64,000 nt of DNA from the NCBI RefSeq assembly GCF_040412425.1, contig NC_089749.1:35500570-35564569 (forward strand), in the 5' to 3' direction. The DNA is from Macrobrachium rosenbergii (lineage: Eukaryota > Arthropoda > Malacostraca > Decapoda > Palaemonidae). The translations under genes and the position numbers were made by a program. Below the pieces are notes generated by a model. That model worked only from the letters and a program-made list of their open reading frames with translations. It ran no database searches and was not told the DNA's origin. Below, piece by piece: positions 35,889 to 46,405 of this stretch; the first letter of the stretch is position 1, and each line of letters opens with the position of its first letter.

Positions 35889-36695
35889 CAATTTATCCCT
35901 ACACAGAATACCACAAGAAAGACCCTTCAAGAAGATATATTAAGAGTAGAAGAATTAGCAAAAAGGAGAAGTGAAGGTTCATCCGCACTATCCATATTGC
36001 AGAGTAAAGAAGTTGTATTTTCCATGGATGAAGAAGAAATAATCAGAAAGGATTTACCTATCATTAAAGTTCCAATACAGAATAAATTATGTACTGTCCT
36101 TATGGATTCAGGTAGTACTGTAAGCATAATTGATAAACACACATTAACAAATTACTTAGGCGTTAAAGAAACGCTAATTCAGGGTCAAAGCAAAATAATA
36201 AAAGGAGTAGCGGGTAAACAGATTAAAAGTTTAGGAAATGTGAACTTAGAAATAGACCTTTCATCACATGAAAGTTTTATCGTTCTAGAAGACAGATTCT
36301 TTCCCGCATAGGTGTTGTTCTCATATAAATTAATGAAGAAATGTGGAATAATACTAAATTGCAGAGAAGGAAGAATTAACCTTACACAAGATAATAAAAA
36401 GAGCATATGCTTTACGCTTGAAGAAGAAAGCTTTCACCCAAATCTGATAAATTTGTCTGAGACGACTTCAACAAGCGAGAAAGACATACAGAAAATAACT
36501 TATCATCAAGAGAACAATCAAATTAAAATGGATGGTAATGGAAAGGAGGAATTTCCACAATTACAGAATAGAAATTTAAGATGTGCACATCCAGAAATTA
36601 TACCCTCCAACAAAAGAAGTGACCCAGAAATAAATAAAGGTGATCCCCAGTGTTCTGAATATGACGAGGAACAAGACTTTAATGATGATAAATAA
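35889..36695 (+). pseudogene. pol: Element C protease and following linker
   Basis: The retropepsin-type protease would cleave the polyproteins. The active site is LMDSGSTVSIIDKHTL (DSG), followed by IKGVAGKQIKSLGNV, the usual flap region. A TAG at 36309 cuts the domain just before YKLMKKCGIILNC, the typical third block. The same frame then stays open to a TAA at 36693 across a charged linker of uncertain role. No ATG is needed because pol is expected to be made by frameshifting. Two more stops follow before the RT (36918 and 37005). Confidence 0.85.
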
Positions 36696-37010
36696 GCAGA
36701 TATAAATACAGAATATTATAACAATGTAGTAATCAGTTATGATAATGAAGGGAAAGTAGTAAATGAGGTACTGTTGTTAAACAAAATATATAAAGTAGAT
36801 ATAAATGATATAATAGCAGTAACTGAAGAAACTAGTATAGATGCAGAACACTGTTACTTTGCAGAGATAAAAGATGAAGAAGTGTGTTGTGTAAGCACTG
36901 CTGATGATAATCAAGTATAATTTATACTAAACAGACAAGCAATTTTGCATCCAAAGTGTTTAACATACATACATCTAAGGGGAAAAGAAGAGATAGAAGT
37001 TGGATAGAAG

Positions 37011-38546
37011 ATGGATAATTCTTTAGTCCACATGAAGGGTGATGCTTGTGAAGTTTATGTCCAGAACTACTCAGATAACAAACTAAAACTATACGCAGGC
37101 ATTGTCTTTTGCAAAGGAATACCTATTAACAATCCATTACTAACACTAGAAGAAGAAGCATTTTTCTCTGTAACTGGTCAAACATCTGAATTAAGCAAAG
37201 AAGTGAATAAAACAGATTTTCCAGAAAACAAAGATAGATTAATTCAAGTATTGGAAAAATACAGAGATCAAATAGTAATAGGAGATAAATTAGGTAGAAC
37301 AAATGTCCTAAGACATAAAATTGTATTAGATGATGGAACAAAACCATTCTTTATTCCTAATTACAGATTACCAATAAGCCAAAGACCCATAGTTAATAAT
37401 TTGACGGAAGAAATGAAGAAAGATGGGGTAGTCATTCCTTCTAAATCTCCATATAATTCTCTATTACTACTTGTTCCAAAGAAAGATGGAAATTGGAGAC
37501 TCGTGACAGATTATAGAAAGTTAAATTCCAACACCATCCCAGATAGAATGCCAATGTCAGTGATTCAAGATATGTTAGCTCAATTAGGAGGTGCAAGGAT
37601 ATTTTCATCTTTAGATTTACTTAGTGGATACTGGCAAGTATCTTTTGACGAAGAGTCGAAACCATACACAGCCTTCAGCACACACAAGGAACACTTGCAA
37701 TTTGAAGTCATGCCATTTGGACTCACTTCGGCTCCTTTAACGTTTGTTAGATTAATGCTTCAAATATTAGGGGATATAGAAAATGTTGCAGTTTACTTAG
37801 ATGATGTTATCGTTTTTAGCAAAGATTTAGAAAGTCACCTCAAAGCTTTAGAAATAGCCCTAGAAAGATTAAGAAGAGCAGGATTAAAAATCAAATTAAA
37901 GAAATGTCAATTCTTAATGAAATCTTTGGAATACTTAGGACATGTAATTAGTGAAGATGGTCTGCGAATGCAAGCAGGCAAGATAAAGGCAGTAGTTGAA
38001 TATCCAGCTCCTACCAATTTGAAAGCATTGAGACGATTCCAAGGAATGGTAGGCTACTATAGACCTTTCGTTAAGGGCTTTGCTACAATAGCCAAACCAT
38101 TAACAGAATTAACAAAGAAAGATGTCAAATATGAATGGAATAAAGAACAAGAGACAGCCTTCCAAACACTAAAGAGTAAAATTACCAGAAATCCCGTACT
38201 AGTCTACCCAGATTTCTCCAAAGACTTTTACTTAGCCTGTGATGCCTCAAGTACCGGGCTAGGGGCTGTATTATTACAAAAGGACAAAACAAGAATGAGA
38301 GCAGTATATTATGTCAGTAGAGTTTTGAATGCTGCAGAGAGAAATTATAGTACAATAGAAAGAGAATGTTTAGCATTATACTGGGGTCTAAGGAAATTTA
38401 GACACATAATCTTAGGACATAAAGTCAATGTACTTACTGATCACAAACCAATTTGTGATTTGTTTAAGAAGATAACTTTTACAAATAACATGAAGTTCAA
38501 TAGATGGTTCATTAGTGTGCTAGAATTTCCCCCAGAATTCAGATAA
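37011..38546 (+). CDS. pol: Element C reverse transcriptase and RNase H (open)
   Basis: This 511-codon frame makes and degrades the RNA-DNA hybrid during element replication. RT blocks in order are SPYNSLLLLVPKKDGNWRL, TDYRKLNSNTIPDRMPM, FSSLDLLSGYWQVSFDE, MPFGLTSAPLTFVRLM and the catalytic YLDD at residues 262-265, then LEYLGHVISEDGLRM. RNase H has CDASSTGLGAVLLQKD, RECLALYWGLRKFRHI and TDHKPICDL, supplying the D, E and D of the active site. Both domains appear complete and typical of Ty3/Gypsy. The ATG at 37011 is only the first after an in-frame stop. One base is missing near 38537, shifting the tether and integrase to another frame. Confidence 0.93.
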   Translation: MDNSLVHMKGDACEVYVQNYSDNKLKLYAGIVFCKGIPINNPLLTLEEEAFFSVTGQTSELSKEVNKTDFPENKDRLIQVLEKYRDQIVIGDKLGRTNVLRHKIVLDDGTKPFFIPNYRLPISQRPIVNNLTEEMKKDGVVIPSKSPYNSLLLLVPKKDGNWRLVTDYRKLNSNTIPDRMPMSVIQDMLAQLGGARIFSSLDLLSGYWQVSFDEESKPYTAFSTHKEHLQFEVMPFGLTSAPLTFVRLMLQILGDIENVAVYLDDVIVFSKDLESHLKALEIALERLRRAGLKIKLKKCQFLMKSLEYLGHVISEDGLRMQAGKIKAVVEYPAPTNLKALRRFQGMVGYYRPFVKGFATIAKPLTELTKKDVKYEWNKEQETAFQTLKSKITRNPVLVYPDFSKDFYLACDASSTGLGAVLLQKDKTRMRAVYYVSRVLNAAERNYSTIERECLALYWGLRKFRHIILGHKVNVLTDHKPICDLFKKITFTNNMKFNRWFISVLEFPPEFR

Positions 38547-38644
38547 TCCCAGGAAAATTTAATACACTAGCAGATGCATTATCCAGATCCCAAGAAGATA
38601 CAGAGAAATGTATTACCACTAATACTTTTTGTTTTAGCTGTCAA

Positions 38645-39965
38645 GTGGTAGACTTAGATTTAGAAAGAGTACAAATACAACAAGGGATGGATACAGAAAT
38701 CAGGCATATAATAGGACAATTAATGACAGATGAATCTTTAAAACCTGATTTTGTTTTAATCAATGGATTATTGTATAAAAGACCAACAGAGAAGAATGGT
38801 TATTCTCGTCTATACATCCCAAAAACACTAATCGGAGAAGTTTTAGCACTAACCCACTCATACAAGTTAGCAGGACATCCTGGAATCAAAAAGACAACTA
38901 GAATCCTAACCAGAAACTATTTTTGGCCCCATTGTAGTGAATATGCCAAGGACTTTGTACAAAATTGTGTAGTTTGTAATAGAAATAAAGGTAACGTAAA
39001 TCCAAAAGCTCCACTTGAAAAATACCCATCGGAACTGAATCCATTTCAGGTCGTATCTATGGACTTTTTAGGTCCACTTCCTACCACTGTTAGAGGGAAT
39101 AAACAATTATTAGTCTTTTTAGACTATCTAGCAAGATATGTAGAGATTGTACCATTAAGAAATAGAGATGCAATTACAGTAGCAGAAGCTCTTAAATCTA
39201 GAATTATTACGAGACATTCATGTCCACAAGTTCTTTCTGATAACGCAGCTGAATTTACTAGTGAACTTTTAAGGAACTTATGTGAATTTTATGAGATAAA
39301 TAAATGTCAAATCACAGCATATAAACCAAGTTCAAATGGAGCAGTAGAAAGAACGAATCGTAAGGTAAAGGGTATCCTGAAAACTTTAGTTAAACCTAAT
39401 ACAGAAGACTGGGATTTAGCTTTGGAAGACGTACAGTTTACTATAAACAATACTGTAAATGAAACGGTAGGAGAATCACCACACTACTTGTTATGGATAC
39501 GAGAGGAGACTACCAAATACGTTACTAGATGATGCCACACCACCCCGACATACTTATAACTAAGATGACTATATTGCCTGGAAAACTAGACGTACATATG
39601 AAACGATCAAACAGACGAGGACTAGACTTAAGGAAGCTCAGAGTGTCCAAGCAAAGTACTATGGCAAAAATACAGCTAAACCAAAATTTGTAGTAGGTGC
39701 TCAGGTATATGTTCAGAATCATGTTCTAGAAGGTCCTAATGTAAAGGTATCCCAAAAGTTTCAAGGTCCTTATAGGGCATTAGAAGTGTTAAAATTAAAT
39801 AAGCTAAAGATCATAAGTGAGAGTGATCTAAAAGAAAGAATTGTTCATACCAATCATGTAAAGGTAATAAAAACAGACTCTTGGTCCAATAAAAGAATAG
39901 TTGAATTACTGAGAGAAGATAAACAGGAACCAATAAATAACAAATACAACTTAAGAAAAAGATAA
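38645..39965 (+). pseudogene. pol: Element C integrase with GPY/F tail
   Basis: The HHCC zinc-binding domain is LTHSYKLAGHPGIKKT with CVVC. The DDE core has VSMDFLGPLP (first Asp), QVLSDNAAEFTSELL (second) and KPSSNGAVERTNRKVKG (Glu), all present. The core frame runs open to about 39532, where a frameshift falls just after SPHYLLW. The tail continues in another frame to a stop at 39963, with KYYGKNTAKPKFVVGAQVYV and FQGPYRALEVLKLN, the GPY/F module of Gypsy integrases. One stop lies near 39560. The core itself looks undamaged. Confidence 0.92.
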
Positions 39966-40025
39966 ATTTATGTAAAGTGTTGAACTGTTATATATAAACA
40001 ATATATGTAGACATTAAATTACATC

Positions 40026-41559
40026 ATGTATATAGAATATCTGATAAGGTTTATTCTTACAGATACAAACATGCAGTTCTTCTTGGTTATCATAACACTG
40101 CTTTATGTGTCATCCGAGGTGGTGATCCGGAAGGGTGCACTACTAGAGAAAAAGGGATTTGTGAAATTAATAAAGGACTTGGGAATAGTGAGTACTGACA
40201 TTACATCAGTGCTTCTTAATGAAATGACGTTGGAAGATGTTCAAAGGGAATTAAAATCATTAATTAAGAAAAGTGAAAATAACAGTGTTTTACCATTATT
40301 GGAAAAACTAGATAATGACATAGTAAGTGTGTTAAATACAAGATCCAAACGATCCCTCTTACCTCTTATAGGAACAGCACTTAATCAATTGTTTGGTGTA
40401 GCTACTGATTCTAATGTAGAAAAAGAAAGGGCTCGTATAGACAAACTGGAGAAATGGGCAGCAACAAGGGGCATTGTACTAAATAAAGTGATACAATCTC
40501 AAAACTTAAACAACGAAGAATTAGAAAAAATAAAAGTATTCATTAATGCAGTGAACAGCAACATTACCAAAGAGATTAAGATAATAACAGATGAACAACA
40601 TTTAAATACCTTTATGAACAATGTTAGAACTGTCTTGCAAGACCAGAAAGATCAGTTAAATGCCATTTTGTTAGCCTATAAAGGAATATTAAGCCCAACA
40701 TTAATTAACCCAAGAGAGTTAGAGGGCATAATTAGTGATTTTTTGGTAGAAGGACATTATACCCCTATGATAAAGGATATAATGGTCTATTATAATTAGA
40801 TAACCACCAAGGTAGTTAAAAACAAGATTATTCTAGTGTTACCATTTAATCAAAAAGAGGCAGATGTACTGATGTCCATACATCCTATTCCCATGTTGAT
40901 AAAGGAAAACGTAATTATCTCAAATGTCAACCACATCAATTTTGCATTAGAAGAACATGGGCTAATGATGTCATTTATTACTAATGTTCAATTAAGATAT
41001 TGTATAATTTTGAAAGATGAGGAGTATATCTGCAACCTTGACAACCTTTACGAAACTACTAATGCCTATCCTTGTGTTCAAGAAATAATTGAAAACAAAA
41101 ATCAAGAGACAATACTGTGTACACAATTATCCAAACATGATTTTGTTTCCATCCTAGTAGAACAGTCCATTATTGTATTTTCCCTGAATACAGTAATAGC
41201 AACTATTAACTGCCATAATATAAGAACTGAAATTAATTTCAAAAATGTCCATGCTTTTGATAAGACATGCACCTCATGTTTTCACAGAAATAACAATCCA
41301 TAAAAATGCCCCATACATGAACTACTCTAGTGAAGTTAAAGAATTTAAACTGTCTCGGTTAGAGTTAAAACAAATAAGTGAGTTGGATTTAGTAGATGAA
41401 TTTTTCTATTACAAAGAAAACGTTTCACCAATTCTGTCTTTATTCAATTTGGTCATAATCATAATTGTAATAATAGTGTTTGCAATTTTAGTCAAACGTG
41501 TGGTAATTTCAAATATTGAGAGGATTATAACAGAAATAAAAAGGGCCAATGGAGAGTAA
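40026..41559 (+). pseudogene. env: Element C envelope-like protein (errantivirus/baculovirus-F type), broken
   Basis: This would be a membrane fusion glycoprotein. A hydrophobic signal (FFLVIITLLYV) follows the Met at 40071, which is the likelier start. A furin-type RSKR at residues 106-109 of the longer frame precedes a hydrophobic fusion-peptide-like stretch (SLLPLIGTALNQLFG) and a helical coiled-coil-like region. A transmembrane segment (LVIIIIVIIVFAILV) and short basic tail lie at 41445-41559. An in-frame stop at 40797 and a frameshift near 41245-41300 break it. Family assignment rests on the cleavage site, downstream motif, position after integrase and topology. Confidence 0.85.
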
Positions 41560-41894
41560 AATGGTCTGGTAGACATAATTTACTGCTGAATTCTTTGTAT
41601 ATTATTATTTGCATTATGTGTTAAAACAGTTAACCATTTTTACAGTGTGGTAATTCATTATATATGTATATGTATATAGGTATCTCTTTTGATTCATGAT
41701 ATAATGTGTGAATTTTCTACCATATATTCATAGTTGATTTTTTTTACACTAGTACATTGACACAGTTTGTGCAATTTAAATATTTTTTTGAGAAATTAAT
41801 TGACGGGCAATCATAGAAATGCTTTATTTTATTTGTGTGATTTTGCAATCATCCATTGAACTGTATTCTTTTTGTTACACTGAGGGCAGTGTGA
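41560..41894 (+). other. Element C 3' untranslated stretch
   Basis: AT-rich sequence between env and the 3' LTR with no open frame. A GAGGGCAGTGTGAG stretch at 41882-41895 is the nearest purine-rich run, but it is not next to the LTR. Confidence 0.6.
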
Positions 41895-41912
41895 GGTAGC
41901 GTGACCGAGTGG
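41895..41912 (+). tRNA. tRNA-Leu 5' fragment directly against the 3' LTR
   Basis: GGTAGCGTGACCGAGTGG agrees at 16 of 18 positions with the 5' end of eukaryotic tRNA-Leu(AAG) as I remember it, including most of the A box. The next base starts the LTR (TGTAGAAT). It occupies the place of the polypurine tract. It is a fragment, not a gene. Confidence 0.55.
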
Positions 41913-41963
41913 TGTAGAATATATAGGGAAATTAGATAGACAAGAAAAGAGAGAGAGAGAGAG
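41913..41963 (+). repeat. Element C 3' LTR, first 51 bases
   Basis: TGTAGAATATATAGGGAAAT followed by a short GA tract, matching the start of the 5' LTR. LINE F has inserted at the GA tract, and the LTR resumes at 52054. Confidence 0.9.
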
Positions 41964-42010
41964 ACCTTACCTTACAGACCTTACAGTTCGTTCGGGTTGC
42001 CCCAGGTCCC

Positions 42011-43005
42011 TCAGTGTGAGGCACCTTTGATGTCTACCAGAGAATTGCTAACGCATCTTCTGGTATATTTTGCATCTTCCAGTCTTGGATGGTCTGGGAT
42101 GCATCTTAGCCTCAGATGAGCTGGTAGCGCACTGAATAGACGCTGCATTATCGATGCTGGTGCGTGGTGGATTAATGTCCTGTGTGCTTTCCTTAGTTTT
42201 CCAGGTATAGTTTTTGGCACTATTAATCTACCTCTGCTTGCTCTTTTTGATATTTTTAGCTCCATGATGTTTTCGGTAATTCCTTCTATCTGTTTCCATG
42301 CTTGGATTACCATGTAGCGTTCTCTTCTCCTTTCAAGACTATATAAATTTAAGAATTGTGGTCTTTCCCGGTAGTCAAGGTCCTTAACTTCTTCTATTCT
42401 AGCTGTAAATGACCTTTGTACACTCTCTATTTGTGCAATATCCTTTTGGTAGTGTGGGTACCATATTATATTGCAATATTCAAGTGGACTACGTACGTAC
42501 GTTTTATAAAGCATGATCATGTGTTCAGCTTTTCTTGTTTTGAAGTGCCGGAATAACATTCCCATTTTTGCTTTGCATTTTGCCAATAGAATTGCTATTT
42601 GATCATTGCATAACATATTCCTATTCAACATCACACCAAGGTCTTTAACTGCTTCCTTGTTTGTGATTGTCTCATTATTAGGTCCTTTATATGCATATAG
42701 CATTCCTACTTTATCACCATAGTTCATTGATTCAAATTTATCAGAGTTATCTCTGCCCATTTATATATTTTGTTTAGGTCTCTTTGTAGCGAGTTCCTAT
42801 CTTCATCACAAGCAATTTCTCTACTTATTCTTGTGTCATCTGCGAAACTTCTTACTACTGAGTCCTTAACATTACTGTCTATGTCTACAATCATAATCAC
42901 AAACAGCAATGCAGCTAACACCATACCTTGTGGTACACCGGATATTACCGTAGCTTCATCCGATTTCTCATCATTTGCAATCACTATCTGTTTTCTGTTT
43001 TGCAA
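42011..43005 (-). pseudogene. LINE F ORF2: RT palm end, thumb and C-terminus
   Basis: It resumes after the Gypsy insertion with EFLQNRKQIVIAND, then ATVISGVPQGMVLAALLF (usually GTVLAPLLF) and the catalytic SFADDTRI. A frame change near 42740 leads to YGDKVGMLYAYKG, KDLGVMLNRNML and KTYVRSPLEYCNIIWYPHY. VQRSFTARI and LYSLERRRERYMVIQAWKQ, the C-terminal hallmark of CR1/Jockey proteins, follow. The stop at 42011 is followed by a short 3' UTR. Confidence 0.87.
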
Positions 43006-43038
43006 AAATTCTTTTATCCATCTTCCTACTTTGTCAAC

Positions 43039-43328
43039 TGTGTGTTCGATGCGTTATCCTTATCACTAAAGGTCGGGGATGAAGGAAACACCAAAATATA
43101 AAAAGTAGGTCCTTAATGTCTAGTCGAGTTGACAAATTCACAGAGGTGCAAATTATGTGCCTACACGGGGAACAGAGCGGTCCCGTACTGGCGAAACATT
43201 ACTGCCAGACGGACAAGGTTCAGTCATTACATAACGTACATGATAAACACATTGGAATGACATGCATTTAATACATTAGGGAGGTATATACTGTAAATGG
43301 ACATGAAACATAAAAGATATATATATAT

Positions 43329-43426
<98 letters not shown>

Positions 43427-43464
43427 TCATACATCATACTGAACATGTCTTTCATATACCTACA
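43039..43464 (-). repeat. Element E 3' LTR (left copy)
   Basis: Minus-strand ends are TGTAGGTATATGAAAG and CGAACACACA. It contains a (TA)n array (43316-43422) that is longer than in its partner at 48531. Confidence 0.94.
43316..43422. repeat. (TA)n array in the element E left LTR
   Basis: Expanded TA tract with one AATA break. The right LTR has a shorter version, so the arrays have changed since insertion. Confidence 0.95.
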
Positions 43465-43486
43465 CCTCCCTCTCCCCTCACGCTCG
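43465..43486 (-). promoter_or_regulatory. Polypurine tract of element E
   Basis: Directly before the 3' LTR the minus strand reads GAGGGGAGAGGGAGG, a classic plus-strand primer site for Gypsy reverse transcription. Confidence 0.8.
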
Positions 43487-43863
43487 TAGTATACTCTCGA
43501 GTGGACTCTTTTCTGTGAGCCTTTGAGAACGACGTGGGGACATTGGGGAATATCAACTAAGGACTGCTTTTCCTGGTCCAAGCAAGGGGCCACAGGAGAA
43601 AGAGGGGATGGGTCAACACTAAGAGGTGGCACTGGGCTTAAGGAAACGACGGTTTCGCCACCATACACGACCACTAGGAAGACGAATCTCGAGTCCCTTG
43701 ACCTGCCGAAACTCGGCGACTACCCCGACCTTGTCCCAGCAGTGAGATGTCGGGTCTTGATCCGAACGTGTTGTCCAATAGTCAACCTGGGTAGGGGCGG
43801 GCATGCTGATCGTACCTGGTCTTAACTTGCTCGGCACGGCGGCAGCACGGGCGGTCACAGTCC

Positions 43864-44784
43864 TCAGTCTTGACCTGCCACTCCTTTGAAAAGGACCCGG
43901 TGTGCAGGGATGCATGACCTAAGAGGTCGGCCATACAAGATCTGGGCAGGGGAGCGGCCTGTGAAATTTGGAGTATTCTGGAGCTCTAAGAGACCTCGAT
44001 CAAACTCCTCGCAATCAATGTTGCCTGAGGGTGCCATTGTCAGGATAAGATGCTTGATTGATTTCACGGCGGCTTCAGCATGACCGTTCGATTGTGGATA
44101 ATATGGGGAGGTAACCACATGTCGAACTCCCCATCGCTCCATAAAATCCTGGAACTCGTTGCTGGTGAACTGTGGTCCTCCATCAGTCCTGAGGCATATA
44201 GGGACACCAAATTCCCGGAAGTAGCGGCAGAAGATCCTGATTGTATTAGAAGCGGTAGTATCACCTTTGCATGGGACGACAACAGGCCATCCTGAGAGTC
44301 GGTCGACTATGACGAGGAAGGCTTTTCCTGCGACAATAAAGAAATCTGCTGAAACAGACTCAAAGGGCCTCTTGGGTTTGTCATCACTCATCAGTGGTTC
44401 CTGCTGCTGTGATGGCTGCAATACCTGGCATGACTCACAAGCTCCAATTGTGTTGACAATGTCTGAGTTAATACCAGGCCAGAAGACAGTCTGTCTTGCT
44501 CGGTGCTTAGTAGATTCCACACCCCTATGGCTGTCATGTAAGCAAGACAAGGTGCAGCGGTGGAGGGTGGCAGGAACTATAACTCTTGCTCCATACAGGA
44601 CGAGGTCACCATCAGCGTAGAGTTCATCCCGTATCTTCCAGTATGGGAGTAAGCAGTTATGCAGCTCATACTGAAGAGGTGACAGTGTACACAGCCATGA
44701 CTGTTCGGAGATGGGTGGCAGAAGGGGCACCTGCAATTTCATCCTTTGGTGTGGGGTGGCTGACTGGGGCTCGAGACAAAGCAT
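43864..44784 (-). pseudogene. pol: Element E integrase
   Basis: The zinc-binding region is LHDSHRGVESTKHRARQTVF with CESCQ. The core has ESVSADFFIVAGKAFLVIVD (first Asp), CLRTDGGPQFTSNEFQDF (second) and PQSNGHAEAAVKSIKHLI (Glu), so all three catalytic residues are present. It continues QNTPNFTGRSPAQILYGRPL. The frame is open over 307 codons, but the tail beyond 43864 towards the LTR continues in other frames with stops. A frameshift near 44670-44780 separates it from RNase H. Confidence 0.9.
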
Positions 44785-46405
44785 CAGGAATGTTCAGAGA
44801 CTTGCCAGCACGCCACACAGCTGTGAATAAGTAGGGCGAAATTTTCTCCTTCAGACGCTGGAGGCGAGGATTCTCGATGGCGTCCAGCGAGTAATGATTC
44901 AGGATAGGTATGAGGGGACGGTGATCCGTCATCAGAGTAAAGTTCTGTAGGCCTGCTAGATACAGCCTACATTTTGACATCGACCAGACCACGGCCAGCA
45001 TCTCAAGCTCAATAGTGGCATAGCGTGTCTCGGCGTCGGTAAGGAATCGAGAGCCACACTGAACTAGACGTAAGTGTCCACTACCATGGTCCTGCAAAAG
45101 GGCATATCCAATACTGTTAAGGCGTGAGGCATCTGTCTGGAGGATGACAGGCAGGTCTGGGTCGAAAGCGGCAAGAACGGGGGGACGGAGGAGTGCTGAC
45201 TTGATGCGTCGAAAGGCCTCATCATGATCAGGGGTCCACACAAATGTTCTCTTTGGGGCTCATCAGAGGGCGTAAAAGGCTGGGCTGTAAAAGCGGCAAT
45301 GTCAGGGGTGAACTCTGCCAATTGGTTGACCAGGCCCATGAATGATCTGAGGTCGGTCAGGTTAGCTGGAGTAGGGAAATCCCTGATGGCACTGACTTTT
45401 TCTTGGTCAGCCGAGATGCCCTCTCCTGAGAGCGTTTATCCGCAGAAGTTGACGGTAGGTGCAGCAACCACAAACTTGTCCTTGTTGAGGTAATCCCAAA
45501 CTTGCGGCACCTGGTGAGCATCTCGTGGATACGGTAAAGGTGTGACTGGTAATCCTCATCGTGGAGAAGGATGTCATCGACAACCTTCACACAGTTCTTG
45601 ACTCCTGAAGGGCCATATCGCCTCGCAGACAGAATGCATCTCCAGTAGCTGCGAAACCCATCGGTCCTCTGCAGTGTTTAATCCGACCATATGGCGTAAT
45701 AAAGGTACTCAAATGTTGATCCTCTTCAGCCAGTTCCATTTGCCAGTACCCACAGAGGGCATCAGCTGTCGTGAAGAACCTAGCCTTTAGGTCCACACTA
45801 CGAATGGCGGTGAAGGGTGTGGGCGAAGGGTGGGCTGGGCGGGAAACTTGGCTGTTCAGCTTGGAGAGGTCGACAGGGATGCGTACTCCTGTGACATTCT
45901 TGGCAACGACGACAAGGGGGTAACACCATTCTGAAGGGTCATCACCAGTCGGCTTGATTATTCCCTGGGTTACCATGGAGTCAAGCTCTTCCTTGACCTG
46001 GTCCCTGAAGGCAAGGGGAATCTGTCTTGGGGTGTGGATGGTGAAGGGCACAGCACCATCCTTGAGATTAATCCTCATGGGAGGACTGACCATGGGCTTG
46101 AGGGGAGCTGACTTCAAGTCTTCTTTGGAAATCAACACATCTGTGAACTCTCGGAGGAAATATTCCTTGGCAGCCGAAGGCAATGTGGTGGCTGAGATAG
46201 GTAGCTCCTTGCATCTATTGACATGCTTGACTTCTGCAATGGGCTTAGGAAAATCCGGAGATATTATGGCCAACTCTTGACAGTGTGCATAAGACAGAAG
46301 TGGAGTCTGGACATTCTCGTGGACATGAATCCTAGCAGAACAAGACTGCTTACCTAAGGTGAGTAGCCCGGAACATGCCCAGGGCAGGTGCCATTTTGGA
46401 CCCAT
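44666..46405 (-). pseudogene. pol: Element E reverse transcriptase and RNase H
   Basis: RT appears in pieces: VKEELDSMVTQGIIKPTGD, SEWCYPLVVVAKNVTGVR, VDLSKLNSQVSRPAHPSPTP, FFTTADALCGYWQMEL and FITPYGRIKHCRGPMGFAAT, then a frameshift at about 45590. The catalytic VVDDILLHDEDY follows, then another shift to FMGLVNQLAEF-like residues and WTPDHDEAFRRIKSAL. RNase H has LQTDASRLNSIGYALLQDH, TIELEMLAVVWSM and LMTDHRPL. VVDD in place of YxDD is usual in this branch. At least three frameshifts are needed to explain the pieces. Confidence 0.88.

Noticed and set aside
36309..37007. Programmed stop-codon readthrough in element C pol
   Set aside because: Four different stops at scattered places, plus frameshifts in pol and env, fit decay better than a regulated signal.
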